Below, in pieces: positions 26,487 through 36,025 of a DNA stretch of 64,000 nt (position 1 is the stretch's first letter; each line of letters opens with the position of its first letter). The translations under genes were made by a program, and so were the position numbers. The stretch lies in contig JAKFVT010000063.1 of assembly GCA_021732005.1 (NCBI GenBank), forward strand, positions 62,001-126,000. Reading direction: 5' to 3'. Under the pieces are notes generated by a model. The model searched no databases, had not been told where the DNA came from, and was given only the letters and a program-made list of their open reading frames with translations. The stretch comes from Mycobacterium sp. GTDB lineage: Bacteria > Actinomycetota > Actinomycetes > Mycobacteriales > Mycobacteriaceae.

Positions 26487-27703
26487 TGGCCGCCGCCACC
26501 GAGGTCGACGTCGACAGCCCGGCGGGAGCGGCCACGACACTGCGCAGTACTCGCGCCGTCCGTGAGCGGGCCGGATTGTTGACCGAACGGGCCCGAGCCG
26601 GCGACTCGCGGTGGTTCACCGTGCACGACGACGCACTCGACGCCGCGGCCGAGCTGGTCGCCGACGTCACCCGGCGAAATTATCCGGATCTGCAGGTCCC
26701 GTTCCACAGCCGATGGCGCCATTTCGAGGCCGGCGGTGTTGATCGCAGAGCCGAGCTGCTCGGCGGCGCCGACGCCACCGCACTGGTCGACCTCACCGTG
26801 GTCAGCGTGCTGCTCGACGCCGGCGCCGGGCCGTCCTGGTCCTATGTCGAACCAGGAACGAGAGTGCAGCTGAGCCGCTCAGAAGGCTTGGGGGTGGCGA
26901 GTTTTCACGCTTTCACCGCAGGATTGTTCTCCTCCGACCCGCGCGACCCGCTGCGGGTCGACGCCGCCGGGCTTGCCGGGCTCACCGAGCGACGGTTGGC
27001 CGAGGCGTTCCAGGCCGACGGCACGAACCCGCTCGTCGGGCTCGACGGCCGGGTAGCGATCCTGCATCGGCTGGGTGCGGTCGCCGCCGCGGACCCGGAG
27101 GTATTCGGTGCCGAGGGCCGCCCCGGCGGATTACTCGACGCCGTGGGCGGGAGATCGGCACGCGCGCCCGACCTGCTGTCCACGGTCCTGAATTCGCTGG
27201 CGCCAATCTGGCCGGCCGGCAGCATGATCGGTGACCAACCGCTCGGGGACTGCTGGCGGCATTCCGCGCTGGAGGGTCTTGGTCTGACAGCGGGCTGGAT
27301 GCCGTTTCACAAACTCTCGCAGTGGCTCACGTACTCGTTGCTCGAGCCGTTCGGCTGGGCCGGGGTGGCGGTGACCGATCTCGACGACCTGACCGGACTG
27401 CCCGAGTACCGCAACGGTGGACTGCTGCTGGACACCGGGGTTGTCCGCTTGCGCGATAGCGCGGACTCCACCCGAAGTGTCAGCGTCGCAGACGAATTGG
27501 TGGTCGAGTGGCGTGCGCTGACCGTGGCGCTGCTCGACGAGCTCGCTCCCCTGGTCCGTCGGCGGCTCGGCGTGGGCGCCGACCAGATGCCGCTGGCCCG
27601 AGTGTTGGAGGGCGGCACCTGGGCGGCGGGCAGGGTGCTGGCCCAGCAGCTGCGCGGTGGCCTCCCGCCGCTGTCGATCGTCAGCGATGGCACAGTGTTC
27701 TGA
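26486..27703 (+). CDS. DUF1688/URC4-like protein
   Basis: A 405-residue DUF1688 protein, the bacterial counterpart of fungal URC4. Conserved segments include VPFHSRWRHFEAGGVDR, SWSYVEPGT, EGLGVASFHAFTAG and FHKLSQWLTYSLLEPFGWAG. The biochemical step is not established. The ATG shares one base with the stop of the URC1-like gene, and its own stop shares one base with the UPRT start, so the three proteins are made as a unit. Confidence 0.87.
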
Positions 27704-28332
27704 TGCGCGACGTCCACGTCATCGACCATCCGCTGGTGCAGCACAAGCTGACCCTGATGCGCCGCAAGGTCACGTCCACCAACACGTTCCGCAGGCTGGC
27801 CAACGAGATGGCCACGCTGCTGGCCTACGAGGTGCTACGCGACACTCCGACCCAAGACATCGCGGTGGAGACCCCGCTGGAGACCACCACCGGCACCGTC
27901 ATCGACGGCAAGAAGCTGGTGTTCGTCGCCATCCTGCGGGCCGGCACCGGCATCCTGGACGGAATGCTGACCGTCGTGCCCGGCGCCCGGATCGGGCACA
28001 TCGGGTTGTACCGCGATCCGAAAACCCGCGTCGCCGTGGAGTACTACTTCAAGATGCCCAGCGACCTGCACGAGCGCGAGGTGGTCGTGGTCGACCCGAT
28101 GCTGGCCACCGGCAACTCGGCGGTGGCAGCGGTGGACCGCCTCAAGGAGTTCCGGCCGCGGTCCATCAAATTCGCCTGCCTGCTCACCTGCCCCGAAGGG
28201 ATCGCCGTCATGCACGACGCCCATCCGGAGGTGCCGATCTACACCGCGGCGGTCGACAGGGGCCTCGACGAGCAGGGCTACATCGTGCCGGGCCTGGGTG
28301 ACGCCGGGGATCGGCTGTTCGGCACGAAATAG
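27703..28332 (+). CDS. upp: Uracil phosphoribosyltransferase
   Basis: A 209-residue UPRT with the PRPP-binding loop VVVVDPMLATGNSAVAAVDRL and the uracil-binding C-terminus YIVPGLGDAGDRLFGTK. It converts uracil and PRPP to UMP. In the URC pathway this is the proposed entry step, with ribosylated uracil handed to the URC1/URC4-type enzymes. It can also act in salvage. It is the last gene of the URC-like operon. Confidence 0.95.
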   Translation: MRDVHVIDHPLVQHKLTLMRRKVTSTNTFRRLANEMATLLAYEVLRDTPTQDIAVETPLETTTGTVIDGKKLVFVAILRAGTGILDGMLTVVPGARIGHIGLYRDPKTRVAVEYYFKMPSDLHEREVVVVDPMLATGNSAVAAVDRLKEFRPRSIKFACLLTCPEGIAVMHDAHPEVPIYTAAVDRGLDEQGYIVPGLGDAGDRLFGTK

Positions 28333-28378
28333 GCTCCGCCGCAGTGTTTCTCCGGTCGAGATCCCCCTTCGTTGCTCG

Positions 28379-29923
28379 CTAGCGGGCGTAGTTCATGGTG
28401 GTCATCATCCCGGCTGCCATGTGATACGCGTTGTGACAGTGCAGCATCCAGTCGCCGGGATTGTCCGCGATCATCCGCACCGCCACCGTCTGCATCGGTT
28501 TGACGATCACGGTGTCCTTCCGCGGTCCCGCGCTGCCATCAGGCTTAAGCACCTGGAAGGTGTGGCCGTGCAGGTGCATCGGATGCCACATCATGGAGTC
28601 GTTGACGAACGTCAACGTCACGTTCTGGCCCTGATGGACCGTCAGCGGAACCGTCTGGTCGTAGGGCCGGCCGTTGATCATCCAGTCGTACCGCATCATC
28701 ATGCCCGACAGCCGAACCTGCAACGTGTGGTCACTGGTGGCCGGCAACTGGACTTCCGTTGGGGCAGTGAAGGTGTCGACCGTTCCGACCCGCCCGGTGA
28801 GTTGCGTTGGCCGGAACGCGGCGTCCGGAGCGCTCCCGCCGCCGGTCGACAACAGCGCGCGTGCGACAGCGTCCTTACCCTCTGCCGCGGCAACGAGCGG
28901 AAACACTCCGTCACCCGCGGTCACGGTGACGTCGTAACGCTCGCCCATACCCACCAGGAGCGCATCGACATCCTCCGGCCGGACAGGGAACCCGTCGGTG
29001 TGGGTGACGGTCATGCGATGCCCGGCCAGCGCGACCCGGAACGCGGTATCGGCGGCGGCATTGATGATCCGAATGCGAATGCGGTTGCCGGGTTTCGCGG
29101 TGAATGTCGTCGCGGCCGAAGGGACGCGGCCGTTGATGATGTAGTACGGGTAGCTGACATCGCCGGCGTCACCACCGAGCAGGTCACTGGTTCCCACACC
29201 ACCGACGCCGGGAACGCCCGGCATCGAGCCCATACCGCCCATGCCCGGCATGTGTCCCATGCCGGGCATCCCCGGCATCTGCATCTGTCCCATGCCGCCC
29301 ATTGACTGCAGCCCCTTGAAGATCTGTTCAGGGCTGGTTCCGACACCTGATGTCCAGTCGTCGAGCATCACGATCCACTCGGCGTCGTAGCGTCCCGGCT
29401 CCGCCGGATCGTCGATGATGACCGGCACGTACAAGCCGAAGTCGGTGTCCAGCCCGGTGTGCGGGTGCGCCCAATACGTTCCCGGATGAGGGGAGCTGAA
29501 CCGATAGGTGAAGCCCGTGGCGGGTGCGATGTTCGGACTGGCCGGGTCGGCGCCGTCCATGTCGTTGCGCAAGGCGATCCCGTGCCAGTGCACCGAGGTC
29601 GGGTGATCGAGTCCGTTGTCGACGGTGACCGCGATGTCGTCACCGACGTTGGCCCTGATCAGCGGGCCCGGGACCTGACCGTTGTAGGCCAGCGTGCGTG
29701 CCCTGCTCCCGCCGAGGTCGATGTCGGCAAGGCCTGGGGCCAGGTGCGCGGTGACCGTCCTGCCGGTGTGCGGCCGGGCCGCCTCCGCCGCGGCGATCGC
29801 ACCCGGCGACGTGGAGCCGCCGGCGGCCCCGGGGTTGGTCGACCGACCGCAGGCCACCAACGCCGCGCCGCCGAGGACTCCCGCCGCCAGAAAGCCGCGC
29901 CGGGTGAGCGCCTGTCGACTCAT
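28379..29923 (-). CDS. mmcO: Multicopper oxidase, MmcO-like
   Basis: A 514-residue three-domain multicopper oxidase. A Tat-type signal (LTRRGFLAAG) runs into a lipobox-like LVACG. Copper sites are HWHG, HPHTG, the MWHPMHLHGH segment, and HCHNAYHMAAGM with the type 1 Cys, His and Met. A methionine/glycine-rich insert (MGGMGQMQMPGMPGMGHMPGM and on) replaces the shorter loop of M. tuberculosis MmcO (Rv0846c) and may feed Cu(I). It likely oxidises Cu(I) outside the membrane. It is divergent from a sensor kinase and has the 25-bp motif upstream. Confidence 0.92.
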   Translation of the reverse strand: MSRQALTRRGFLAAGVLGGAALVACGRSTNPGAAGGSTSPGAIAAAEAARPHTGRTVTAHLAPGLADIDLGGSRARTLAYNGQVPGPLIRANVGDDIAVTVDNGLDHPTSVHWHGIALRNDMDGADPASPNIAPATGFTYRFSSPHPGTYWAHPHTGLDTDFGLYVPVIIDDPAEPGRYDAEWIVMLDDWTSGVGTSPEQIFKGLQSMGGMGQMQMPGMPGMGHMPGMGGMGSMPGVPGVGGVGTSDLLGGDAGDVSYPYYIINGRVPSAATTFTAKPGNRIRIRIINAAADTAFRVALAGHRMTVTHTDGFPVRPEDVDALLVGMGERYDVTVTAGDGVFPLVAAAEGKDAVARALLSTGGGSAPDAAFRPTQLTGRVGTVDTFTAPTEVQLPATSDHTLQVRLSGMMMRYDWMINGRPYDQTVPLTVHQGQNVTLTFVNDSMMWHPMHLHGHTFQVLKPDGSAGPRKDTVIVKPMQTVAVRMIADNPGDWMLHCHNAYHMAAGMMTTMNYAR

Positions 29924-29988
29924 CACCAATCCTGTCTTCTCGAGGGTTCGTCTCCCAGATTGCGGCGGACCCACAGCGGGTTTGGTGT

Positions 29989-30013
29989 TGGTTCTGTGAA
30001 GATTCGCTCAAGA
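29989..30013. promoter_or_regulatory. 25-bp shared motif, copy 1 (direct repeat, 11-bp period)
   Basis: The site begins TGGTTCTGTGAAGATTCG and ends CTCAAGA. Within it TGAAGA and TCAAGA repeat with an 11-bp period, the spacing of OmpR/PhoB-type response regulators. It lies 36 bp upstream of the kinase and 65 bp upstream of mmcO. The second copy at 32030-32054 differs at two positions. Confidence 0.7.
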
Positions 30014-30049
30014 CCGGACCGTGCCGCGCCGGCGCGGCACGATGAAGGC

Positions 30050-31228
30050 ATGAATCTTCCCTCGCAGGCACCGCAGCACGTGCCGGTGACCGCGGTCAGC
30101 GGATTCGGCATGCGCCGGCGACTGCTGCTCGCGCAGACGCTGGTCCTCCTCGCCGGCGGGGTGACCACGTGGGTCGTCGCATCGGTGGTGGGGCCACCGT
30201 TGTTCCGAGAGCATCTCCACATGGCCGGCGTCGCCCACGATTCCAACGAGCAGTATCACGCTGAGCAGGCCTACCAACACGCCACCGCGCTCTCCATCGG
30301 GGTCGCGATCACGGTGGCTGCCCTGACCGCATTGATCGCCACCGCCTACCTGAGCCGGCGGCTGCAGCACTCCGTCGCCGAGGTCTCGGCAGCCGCGTCG
30401 GCGGTGGCCGAGGGGCGCTACGACATTCGTGTCGCACCGCCTCGACTTGGCCGTGAATTCGATGACATGGCAACAGCTTTCAACAAGATGGCGGATCGGC
30501 TGCAAGCTGTGGAATCAAGCCGGCGCCAGCTGTTCGGCGATCTCGCTCACGAGATCCGGACACCGGTGGCCGTATTAGAAGCCTATTTGGAGGCCGTCGA
30601 GGACGGCGTGAAAGTCCTGGACCAGCCGACCATCGCAATGTTGCGTGAGCAGACCGGACGTCTGGTGCGCTTCTCGGCCGATGCCGCCGCCCTGGCCCAG
30701 GCCGAAGACGCTCGTGCCACGATCAGCCCGGCATGGATCGAGGCCGACGAGGTGGTCCGCTCCGTCGGTGCCGCCCTGGCCGACCGCTACGCCGCGAAGA
30801 ACGTCACATTGAACATCCAGGTGGGGGGCGGGACCCGGCTCTGGGCCGACCGTCAACGCTTGGCGCAGGTGTTGAACAACCTGCTGGACAATGCATTACG
30901 TCACACTGCGCCCGGCGGTCATGTTCGGCTCACCGCGGAGCACACGGGCAACGAGGTTGCCTTCACAGTGACCGACGACGGCGAGGGTGTTGCGGCAGAG
31001 CACCTTCCGCATGTCTTCGAGCGCTTCTACCGTGTCGACTCCGCGCGCAATCGCGACCGGGGTGGCTCCGGCATCGGCCTCGCGGTCGCCAAGGCACTGA
31101 CAGAGGCGCACGGCGGCACCATCACCGCGACCAGCCCCGGCCTCGCGGCCGGCACCACCTTCACGGTGACGGTGCCCAGCCTGCCGGTAACCGGAGCCCG
31201 CCGCGGCAATCAACGCGAATGCGCGTGA
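30050..31228 (+). CDS. Sensor histidine kinase with His-rich outer loop
   Basis: A 392-residue kinase with two membrane helices (about 22-46 and 79-101). The outer loop holds His55, His57, Met58, His63, His70 and His77. A HAMP domain, the phosphorylation site DLAHEIRTPVA (His167) and the ATPase boxes NNLLDNALRH, DDGEGV and GGSGIGLAVAKA follow. The loop composition suggests metal sensing, and the divergent multicopper oxidase points to copper. No response regulator gene is adjacent, which is unusual for this class. The ATG at 30050 is the first in frame after the motif. Confidence 0.88.
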   Translation: MNLPSQAPQHVPVTAVSGFGMRRRLLLAQTLVLLAGGVTTWVVASVVGPPLFREHLHMAGVAHDSNEQYHAEQAYQHATALSIGVAITVAALTALIATAYLSRRLQHSVAEVSAAASAVAEGRYDIRVAPPRLGREFDDMATAFNKMADRLQAVESSRRQLFGDLAHEIRTPVAVLEAYLEAVEDGVKVLDQPTIAMLREQTGRLVRFSADAAALAQAEDARATISPAWIEADEVVRSVGAALADRYAAKNVTLNIQVGGGTRLWADRQRLAQVLNNLLDNALRHTAPGGHVRLTAEHTGNEVAFTVTDDGEGVAAEHLPHVFERFYRVDSARNRDRGGSGIGLAVAKALTEAHGGTITATSPGLAAGTTFTVTVPSLPVTGARRGNQRECA

Positions 31229-31241
31229 CCTTCTGCTCCGA

Positions 31242-31955
31242 CTACAGGGAGCTCAGAATCTGGTTCATGGTGTCGATCTCCTTTTGCTGGCTGGTGGCGA
31301 TCGACTTGGCGAGGGCGATGGCGTCGGCGAACTGGCCGTTCTTGATCTCGTTCTGCGCCATGGTGATTGCGCCCTGGTGATGCTTGATCATCTGGGTCAG
31401 GTACAGCTTGCTGGCCTCGACGCCTTGGGCGTTCTGCAGTGCCTGCATATCGGCCGGTGACATCATCCCGTCCATACCTGGCATGTCATCCATTCCGGGC
31501 ATACCCGGCATCGGCATGGTCGAGGTGGTCGGTGACGCTGTGACGGTATCCGACCCGTGCATGCTGCCGTGATCTGACGGCATCCCCGGCATGTTGCTCA
31601 TCCCCGGCATGCCGGGCATTCCCCACTGATTCAGCCAGCCCTGCATCGTGTCGATCTCGGGGCCCTGCGCCGCCTTGATCTGCTTGGCCAGGTCCACCAC
31701 CCGCGCATCGATGCCCTGCTTGGCCAGGATCATGTCGCTCATCTCGATCGCTTGCCGGTGATGCGGAATCATCATGCGGGCGAACATCATGTCGGCCTGA
31801 TTGTGCGCGGCTACCGGCGCCGCGGTCGAACTCTGGACGGTGGACTGCGCCGACGGCGACGCCGCATCCTTGGTGCCCGAGTTGCTACACGCGCCGATGG
31901 CGGCAACCGCAGCCAACGCGGCCACCCCGGTCACCACAGTCCTCGTTATGTTCAC
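31242..31955 (-). CDS. DUF305 copper-related lipoprotein
   Basis: A 237-residue lipoprotein (lipobox IGAC). The two DUF305 half-repeats each have an M-x2-HH-x2-AI motif: MMIPHHRQAIEM and QMIKHHQGAITMA. A Met/Pro/Gly-rich linker (MPGMPGMSNMPGMP and on) lies between them. DUF305 proteins are ferritin-like helical bundles often found with copper resistance genes. The 25-bp motif 74 bp upstream is shared with mmcO. It likely binds copper outside the membrane. Confidence 0.87.
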   Translation of the reverse strand: MNITRTVVTGVAALAAVAAIGACSNSGTKDAASPSAQSTVQSSTAAPVAAHNQADMMFARMMIPHHRQAIEMSDMILAKQGIDARVVDLAKQIKAAQGPEIDTMQGWLNQWGMPGMPGMSNMPGMPSDHGSMHGSDTVTASPTTSTMPMPGMPGMDDMPGMDGMMSPADMQALQNAQGVEASKLYLTQMIKHHQGAITMAQNEIKNGQFADAIALAKSIATSQQKEIDTMNQILSSL

Positions 31956-32029
31956 AACACATCCCTTTCGTCGCGTCGGATCAGTCGATCCCCACCCAGC
32001 TTCGTCAGGCTCCGGTAGGCGTGGCGTAG

Positions 32030-32054
32030 TGGTTCTGTGAAGATTCGATAAAGA
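32030..32054. promoter_or_regulatory. 25-bp shared motif, copy 2
   Basis: The site begins TGGTTCTGTGAAGATTCG and ends ATAAAGA, matching copy 1 in 23 of 25 positions. TGAAGA and TAAAGA repeat with an 11-bp period. It is 74 bp upstream of the DUF305 start, close to its distance from mmcO (65 bp), and in the same orientation relative to both genes. The remaining 100 bp to the next gene show nothing else clear. Confidence 0.7.
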
Positions 32055-32163
32055 ACGCCGTCAATCAACACGCAGAACCGTTGCCGACAGGGCGCTTTGA
32101 TGCGTGTGCGTCTGCCCCGATGGTCCGTTTCTCGGATCCACCACCTGCTGTGCCGAGGTGCGG

Positions 32164-32856
32164 TTAGTCGTGATGATCGTGCTGGTGCCCGTCGGACCCC
32201 GCCGGAGCGTGATCGCCGCCGGTGCTCAGCCTCATGTCCGTGACCGGTCGGCCCGGTTCGGTGGCCACTGGCGCCGAACCGTGCTCAGTGACCGCGTGTG
32301 CCTCGTGCGCCGGGTCGCGTCCGGCCTCGGCGTCGACCGGCCCGCCATGGTGATGCTGGTGGCCCTGGAGGCCGGACGCCAGGCCGGCGGTGACTGCGAG
32401 CGCCATGACGGTGTTCGCGCCCACAAGTACCAGCGTCCGCCCGAAACCTGAGAAGGTGTGCGCCCGGTAGCGCCGAAGCAGCACCCACGCGGCACCCATG
32501 ACCACGTAGCACTGCAGGAGTAGTACACAGATGCCTGCCGCTTCCACGGCCTCCGCCGCACCTGCGTTGGGACCGAACGGCGCACCCGCAGTTCTGGATA
32601 CCACCCACAGGGCGGCGGAACCGACGTTGGCGGCGATTCCTGCCGCCAACAGCAGCCGCGTCGGTCGTGACCAGGCGAGAAATCCCCACGCGAGCTGGAA
32701 GACCGCGATCGACGCGAAGAACACCCCGGAGGGCACCCAGTCTTTCCAGTGCATGGGCGCGACGGCGAAGTGGATGACAGCAGCACCGATCGACGCCACC
32801 GCCGCACATCGAGCGGCTAGTCGGTCATCGGTCTTTCTCGCGTCGTTCGCGGCCAC
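32164..32856 (-). CDS. Membrane protein with His-rich C-terminal tail
   Basis: A protein of about 230 residues with four to five hydrophobic helices and a C-terminal tail rich in histidine and acid (LQGHQHHHGGPVD and GDHAPAGSDGHQHDHHD). I do not recognise a named family. The tail could bind copper or another metal, and the gene lies in the copper-related region. The start is uncertain: GTG 32856 is used because coding-like composition begins there. An ATG at 32940 would add 28 residues of unconvincing sequence. Confidence 0.62.
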   Translation of the reverse strand: MAANDARKTDDRLAARCAAVASIGAAVIHFAVAPMHWKDWVPSGVFFASIAVFQLAWGFLAWSRPTRLLLAAGIAANVGSAALWVVSRTAGAPFGPNAGAAEAVEAAGICVLLLQCYVVMGAAWVLLRRYRAHTFSGFGRTLVLVGANTVMALAVTAGLASGLQGHQHHHGGPVDAEAGRDPAHEAHAVTEHGSAPVATEPGRPVTDMRLSTGGDHAPAGSDGHQHDHHD

Positions 32857-33012
32857 GCCGTCGACGCTGACACAGCACTTGGGACGAGGCGAGCAGCGAG
32901 TCGTAACGGTCGAGTCCCAAATCCGCAACACGCACCGCATCACACCCACTGCCTTGGAGGGGCCGGCGGCTCCCAGCCCCTTGTCAGCCAACGGTCAGCC
33001 GCAGATGGGTCA

Positions 33013-34911
33013 ATGGGCGTTGTGACAACGACGTTTCCGGCTCAAGCACCGCAGCGTTCCCCCTCGCCGGCGCAGCCGTCGCGTTGGGACCGCATTGGGC
33101 TGGTGGTGCTGCTCGTCGCGACCACGGTCATGTACCTGTGGAACATCACCGTCAACGGGATGGGCAACCAGTTCTATGCCGGCGCCGCTCAGGCCGGCTC
33201 CAAGAACTGGGAGGCGCTGCTGTTCGGCTCGCTAGATTCGGCCAACTTCATCACCGTCGACAAACCTCCGGTGTCGCAGTGGGTGATGGGCCTGTCCGGT
33301 CAGCTGTTCGGCTTCAGCAGTGCCAGCATGCTGGTGCCGGAGGCGTTGATGGCCGTGGCGACGGTGTGGCTGCTCTACTCCGCGATCGCGCGCATCTGCG
33401 GCCCGCGGGCCGGATTGATGGCCGGCGCCGCGCTGGCGCTAACCCCGGTCGCCGCGCTGATGTTTCGGTTCAACAACCCTGACGCCGCGATGGTGCTGCT
33501 GATGATGACCTCGGCGTACTGCACGGTGCGCGCGCTCGAAAGGGCCAACGGAAAGTGGCTGGCGTGGGCGGGTGTCGCGCTCGGGTTCGCGTTCCTGGCC
33601 AAGATGCTGGAAGGCCTGATGATCGCGCCGGCGGTGGGCCTGGCCTATCTGATCGCGGCACCGACGCCGCTGCGCCGCCGACTGCTGCACCTACTCGGCG
33701 CCGCGGCCGCCTTCGTGGTGTCGGCGGGCTGGTTCGTGGTCCTGACCCTGGTGTGGCCGTCGTCGTCGCGGCCCTACATCGCCGGGTCGACCGATGACAA
33801 CTTCATGAATCTGGTGCTGGGCTACAACGGCTTTGCGCGCGTGCTCGGCCGCAATCACATGAATTTCGGGCCCGGCGATCCGCTCGGTAACTCGGCCGGC
33901 GACGAGCTACGCCACTTGGGTGGCTTCGGCGGCATGGGCAACCAGAAGGAGGGTCTGGGCCGGCTGTTCGCGGGTGAGTTCGGTTTCGAGATCGGCTGGT
34001 TGATCCCGGCAGCTCTGCTCAGTCTGGTTCTGGTGCTGATCGCCCGCGGTCGTGCACCGCGCACCGACCCGGTGCGAGCCGGTGTCCTTCTGTTCGGCGG
34101 CTGGCTGGTGATCGACGGCGTGGTGCTCAGCTACATGAAAGGCATGGTGCACCCGTACTACTGCCTGTCGCTGGCACCCGCGGTGGCCGGCACGGTTGCC
34201 ATTGGCGCGCAGCAGATGTGGACCCGCAGGCAGTCCTGGTTCGGCCGGGCCGGGTTGACGGGGCTGATCGCGGTGACCGGCATCTGGAGTTGGTGGGTGC
34301 TGGGCCGCAACGAGGACTGGTTGCCCGCCCTGCGGTGGACGGTCCTGGTCGTCACCGTGCTGGCCGCCGTCGCGCTGGCCGTGTCGGCGGCGCGGCGGCG
34401 CCGGATCGCGGTGGCCGCGGCGGCAGTGGGTGTGGTGGCGGTCCTGGCCGGGCCGACCGCCTACGCCGTCGCCACGCTCGGCGCTCCGCATCGCGGGGGC
34501 GGGCCGACCGTCGGCCCGGTCCGATCGACGACCGGCTTCGGGGCTGGGTTCGGTGAGTTGAAGGACGATCCGAAATTGGACGCCCTGCTGCGCGCGACCA
34601 CCACGCAGTGGTCTGCGGCGATCTCCGGCTCGTCCGCGGCCGCTGCTCTCGAATTGTCCACGGGCACAGCGGTGATGGCCATCGGCGGCTTCACCGGCAG
34701 TGACCCTGCCCCGAGCCTGGGGCAGTTCAAGGCGGATGTGGCGGCGGGCAAGGTGGCCTACTACATCGTCGAGCGGGACTGGCGGGGCAAGGCGGGCGGG
34801 TGGCCGGGCATCAACCGCAACCACACCGGCATCACCGACTGGGTGGGCGCGACGTTCACGGTCACCCAGTTCGGCGACGACGACGTCTACGACCTGTCCC
34901 GGCCCAAGTGA
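33013..34911 (+). CDS. GT39-family membrane glycosyltransferase (ArnT/YkcB-like)
   Basis: A 632-residue protein with a large N-terminal multi-helix domain. It carries conserved acidic and aromatic residues near the first loop (GNQFYAGAAQAGSKNWEALLFGSLDSANFITVDKPPVSQW) and later HPYYCLSLAPAVAG. A C-terminal soluble domain is at about 500-632. This is the layout of polyprenol-phosphate-sugar-dependent transferases of actinobacteria, which act on the outer face. Donor and acceptor are unknown. ATG 33013 is used; GTG 33022 is possible. The stop directly abuts the stop of the convergent desaturase gene. Confidence 0.83.
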   Translation: MGVVTTTFPAQAPQRSPSPAQPSRWDRIGLVVLLVATTVMYLWNITVNGMGNQFYAGAAQAGSKNWEALLFGSLDSANFITVDKPPVSQWVMGLSGQLFGFSSASMLVPEALMAVATVWLLYSAIARICGPRAGLMAGAALALTPVAALMFRFNNPDAAMVLLMMTSAYCTVRALERANGKWLAWAGVALGFAFLAKMLEGLMIAPAVGLAYLIAAPTPLRRRLLHLLGAAAAFVVSAGWFVVLTLVWPSSSRPYIAGSTDDNFMNLVLGYNGFARVLGRNHMNFGPGDPLGNSAGDELRHLGGFGGMGNQKEGLGRLFAGEFGFEIGWLIPAALLSLVLVLIARGRAPRTDPVRAGVLLFGGWLVIDGVVLSYMKGMVHPYYCLSLAPAVAGTVAIGAQQMWTRRQSWFGRAGLTGLIAVTGIWSWWVLGRNEDWLPALRWTVLVVTVLAAVALAVSAARRRRIAVAAAAVGVVAVLAGPTAYAVATLGAPHRGGGPTVGPVRSTTGFGAGFGELKDDPKLDALLRATTTQWSAAISGSSAAAALELSTGTAVMAIGGFTGSDPAPSLGQFKADVAAGKVAYYIVERDWRGKAGGWPGINRNHTGITDWVGATFTVTQFGDDDVYDLSRPK

Positions 34912-36009
34912 TCAAGCCGCCTCGACCAGCGCGGGATCCTCGCTGCGCTGGCGGGTGGGCAGTGCCAGCTTGACGATCTTGCGCACGACGGTGCCGAACT
35001 GCTTGGGCAGCGGTCCCGCGTTGTAGGGGATGCCGTAGCGCTCGCACACCTCGCGGACGTGCGGGGCCATCTCGCCGTACCGGCGCGCCGGCACATCCGG
35101 GAACAGATGGTGCTCGATCTGGTGGGACAGGTTGCCCGAGAGCAGGTGGAACAGCTTGCCGCCGGTCAGGTTGGCCGAGCCGAGGACCTGCCGGAAGTAC
35201 CACTGACCCCGTGACTCGTTGCGGGTCTCTTCGACCGTGAATTCCTGTGTGCCGTCCGGGAAGTGGCCGCAGAAGATGATCATGTACGACCACACGTTGC
35301 GGATCAGGTTCGCGGTGAGGTTGCCGGTGAACACGAACGGTGCCATCGGTCCGGCCAGCAGCGGGAACGCCACGTAGTCCTTGAGGAGCTGGCGACGGGT
35401 CTTGTGCCAGATCTCGCGGAGCACGTCGCGCTTGTCGGCAAGGGAGATCTCGCCGCTGCGAATGCGTTCGGTCTCCAGCTCGTGCAGCGCGACGCCGTAC
35501 TGGAAAAGCACCATCAGCAGGAAGGCGTACACCGGGTTGCCCAGGTAGTAGGGGCGCCAGCGCTGGTCGGGGCTCATTCGCAGGATGCCGTAGCCGATGT
35601 CGCGGTCCATGCCGACGATGTTGGTGAAGGTGTGGTGGGAGTAGTTGTGCGAGTGCCGCCACTGGTCGGCCGGGCACGCGGTGTCCCATTCGAAGGTGCG
35701 GCCACGCAGGGCCGGGTCGCCGGTCCACTCGTACTGCCCATGCATGACGTTGTGGCCGATCTCCATGTTGTCCAAGATCTTCGAGATCCCGAGCAGCGCG
35801 GTACCGGCCAGCCAGGCCGGCGGGAAGATGCCGGCGAACAGCAGCGCGCGGCCACCGATCTCCATGGCGCGCTGGGCCTTGATGACCCGGCGGATGTAGT
35901 CGACGTCGGTCTGGCCGAGGTCGGCGATCACTCGCTCCTTGATGGCGTCGAGTTCACGGCCGAACTCGTCGGCCTGCTCTCGGGTCAGTGTGACGTGTTG
36001 CTGGTTCAT
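34912..36009 (-). CDS. Fatty acid (acyl-CoA) desaturase, DesA3-like
   Basis: A 365-residue membrane di-iron desaturase. The three histidine boxes are visible: HNVMH, HSHNYSHH and QIEHH. Hydrophobic pairs lie between them. It resembles DesA3 (Rv3229c), a stearoyl-CoA delta-9 desaturase that needs a ferredoxin-reductase partner. That partner is encoded 16 bp upstream in the same operon. A DesT-like operator and TetR gene sit at the head of the operon. A second such pair is at 57.2-59.4 kb. Confidence 0.9.
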   Translation of the reverse strand: MNQQHVTLTREQADEFGRELDAIKERVIADLGQTDVDYIRRVIKAQRAMEIGGRALLFAGIFPPAWLAGTALLGISKILDNMEIGHNVMHGQYEWTGDPALRGRTFEWDTACPADQWRHSHNYSHHTFTNIVGMDRDIGYGILRMSPDQRWRPYYLGNPVYAFLLMVLFQYGVALHELETERIRSGEISLADKRDVLREIWHKTRRQLLKDYVAFPLLAGPMAPFVFTGNLTANLIRNVWSYMIIFCGHFPDGTQEFTVEETRNESRGQWYFRQVLGSANLTGGKLFHLLSGNLSHQIEHHLFPDVPARRYGEMAPHVREVCERYGIPYNAGPLPKQFGTVVRKIVKLALPTRQRSEDPALVEAA

Positions 36010-36025
36010 GGTTGTCGCTTTCTGC

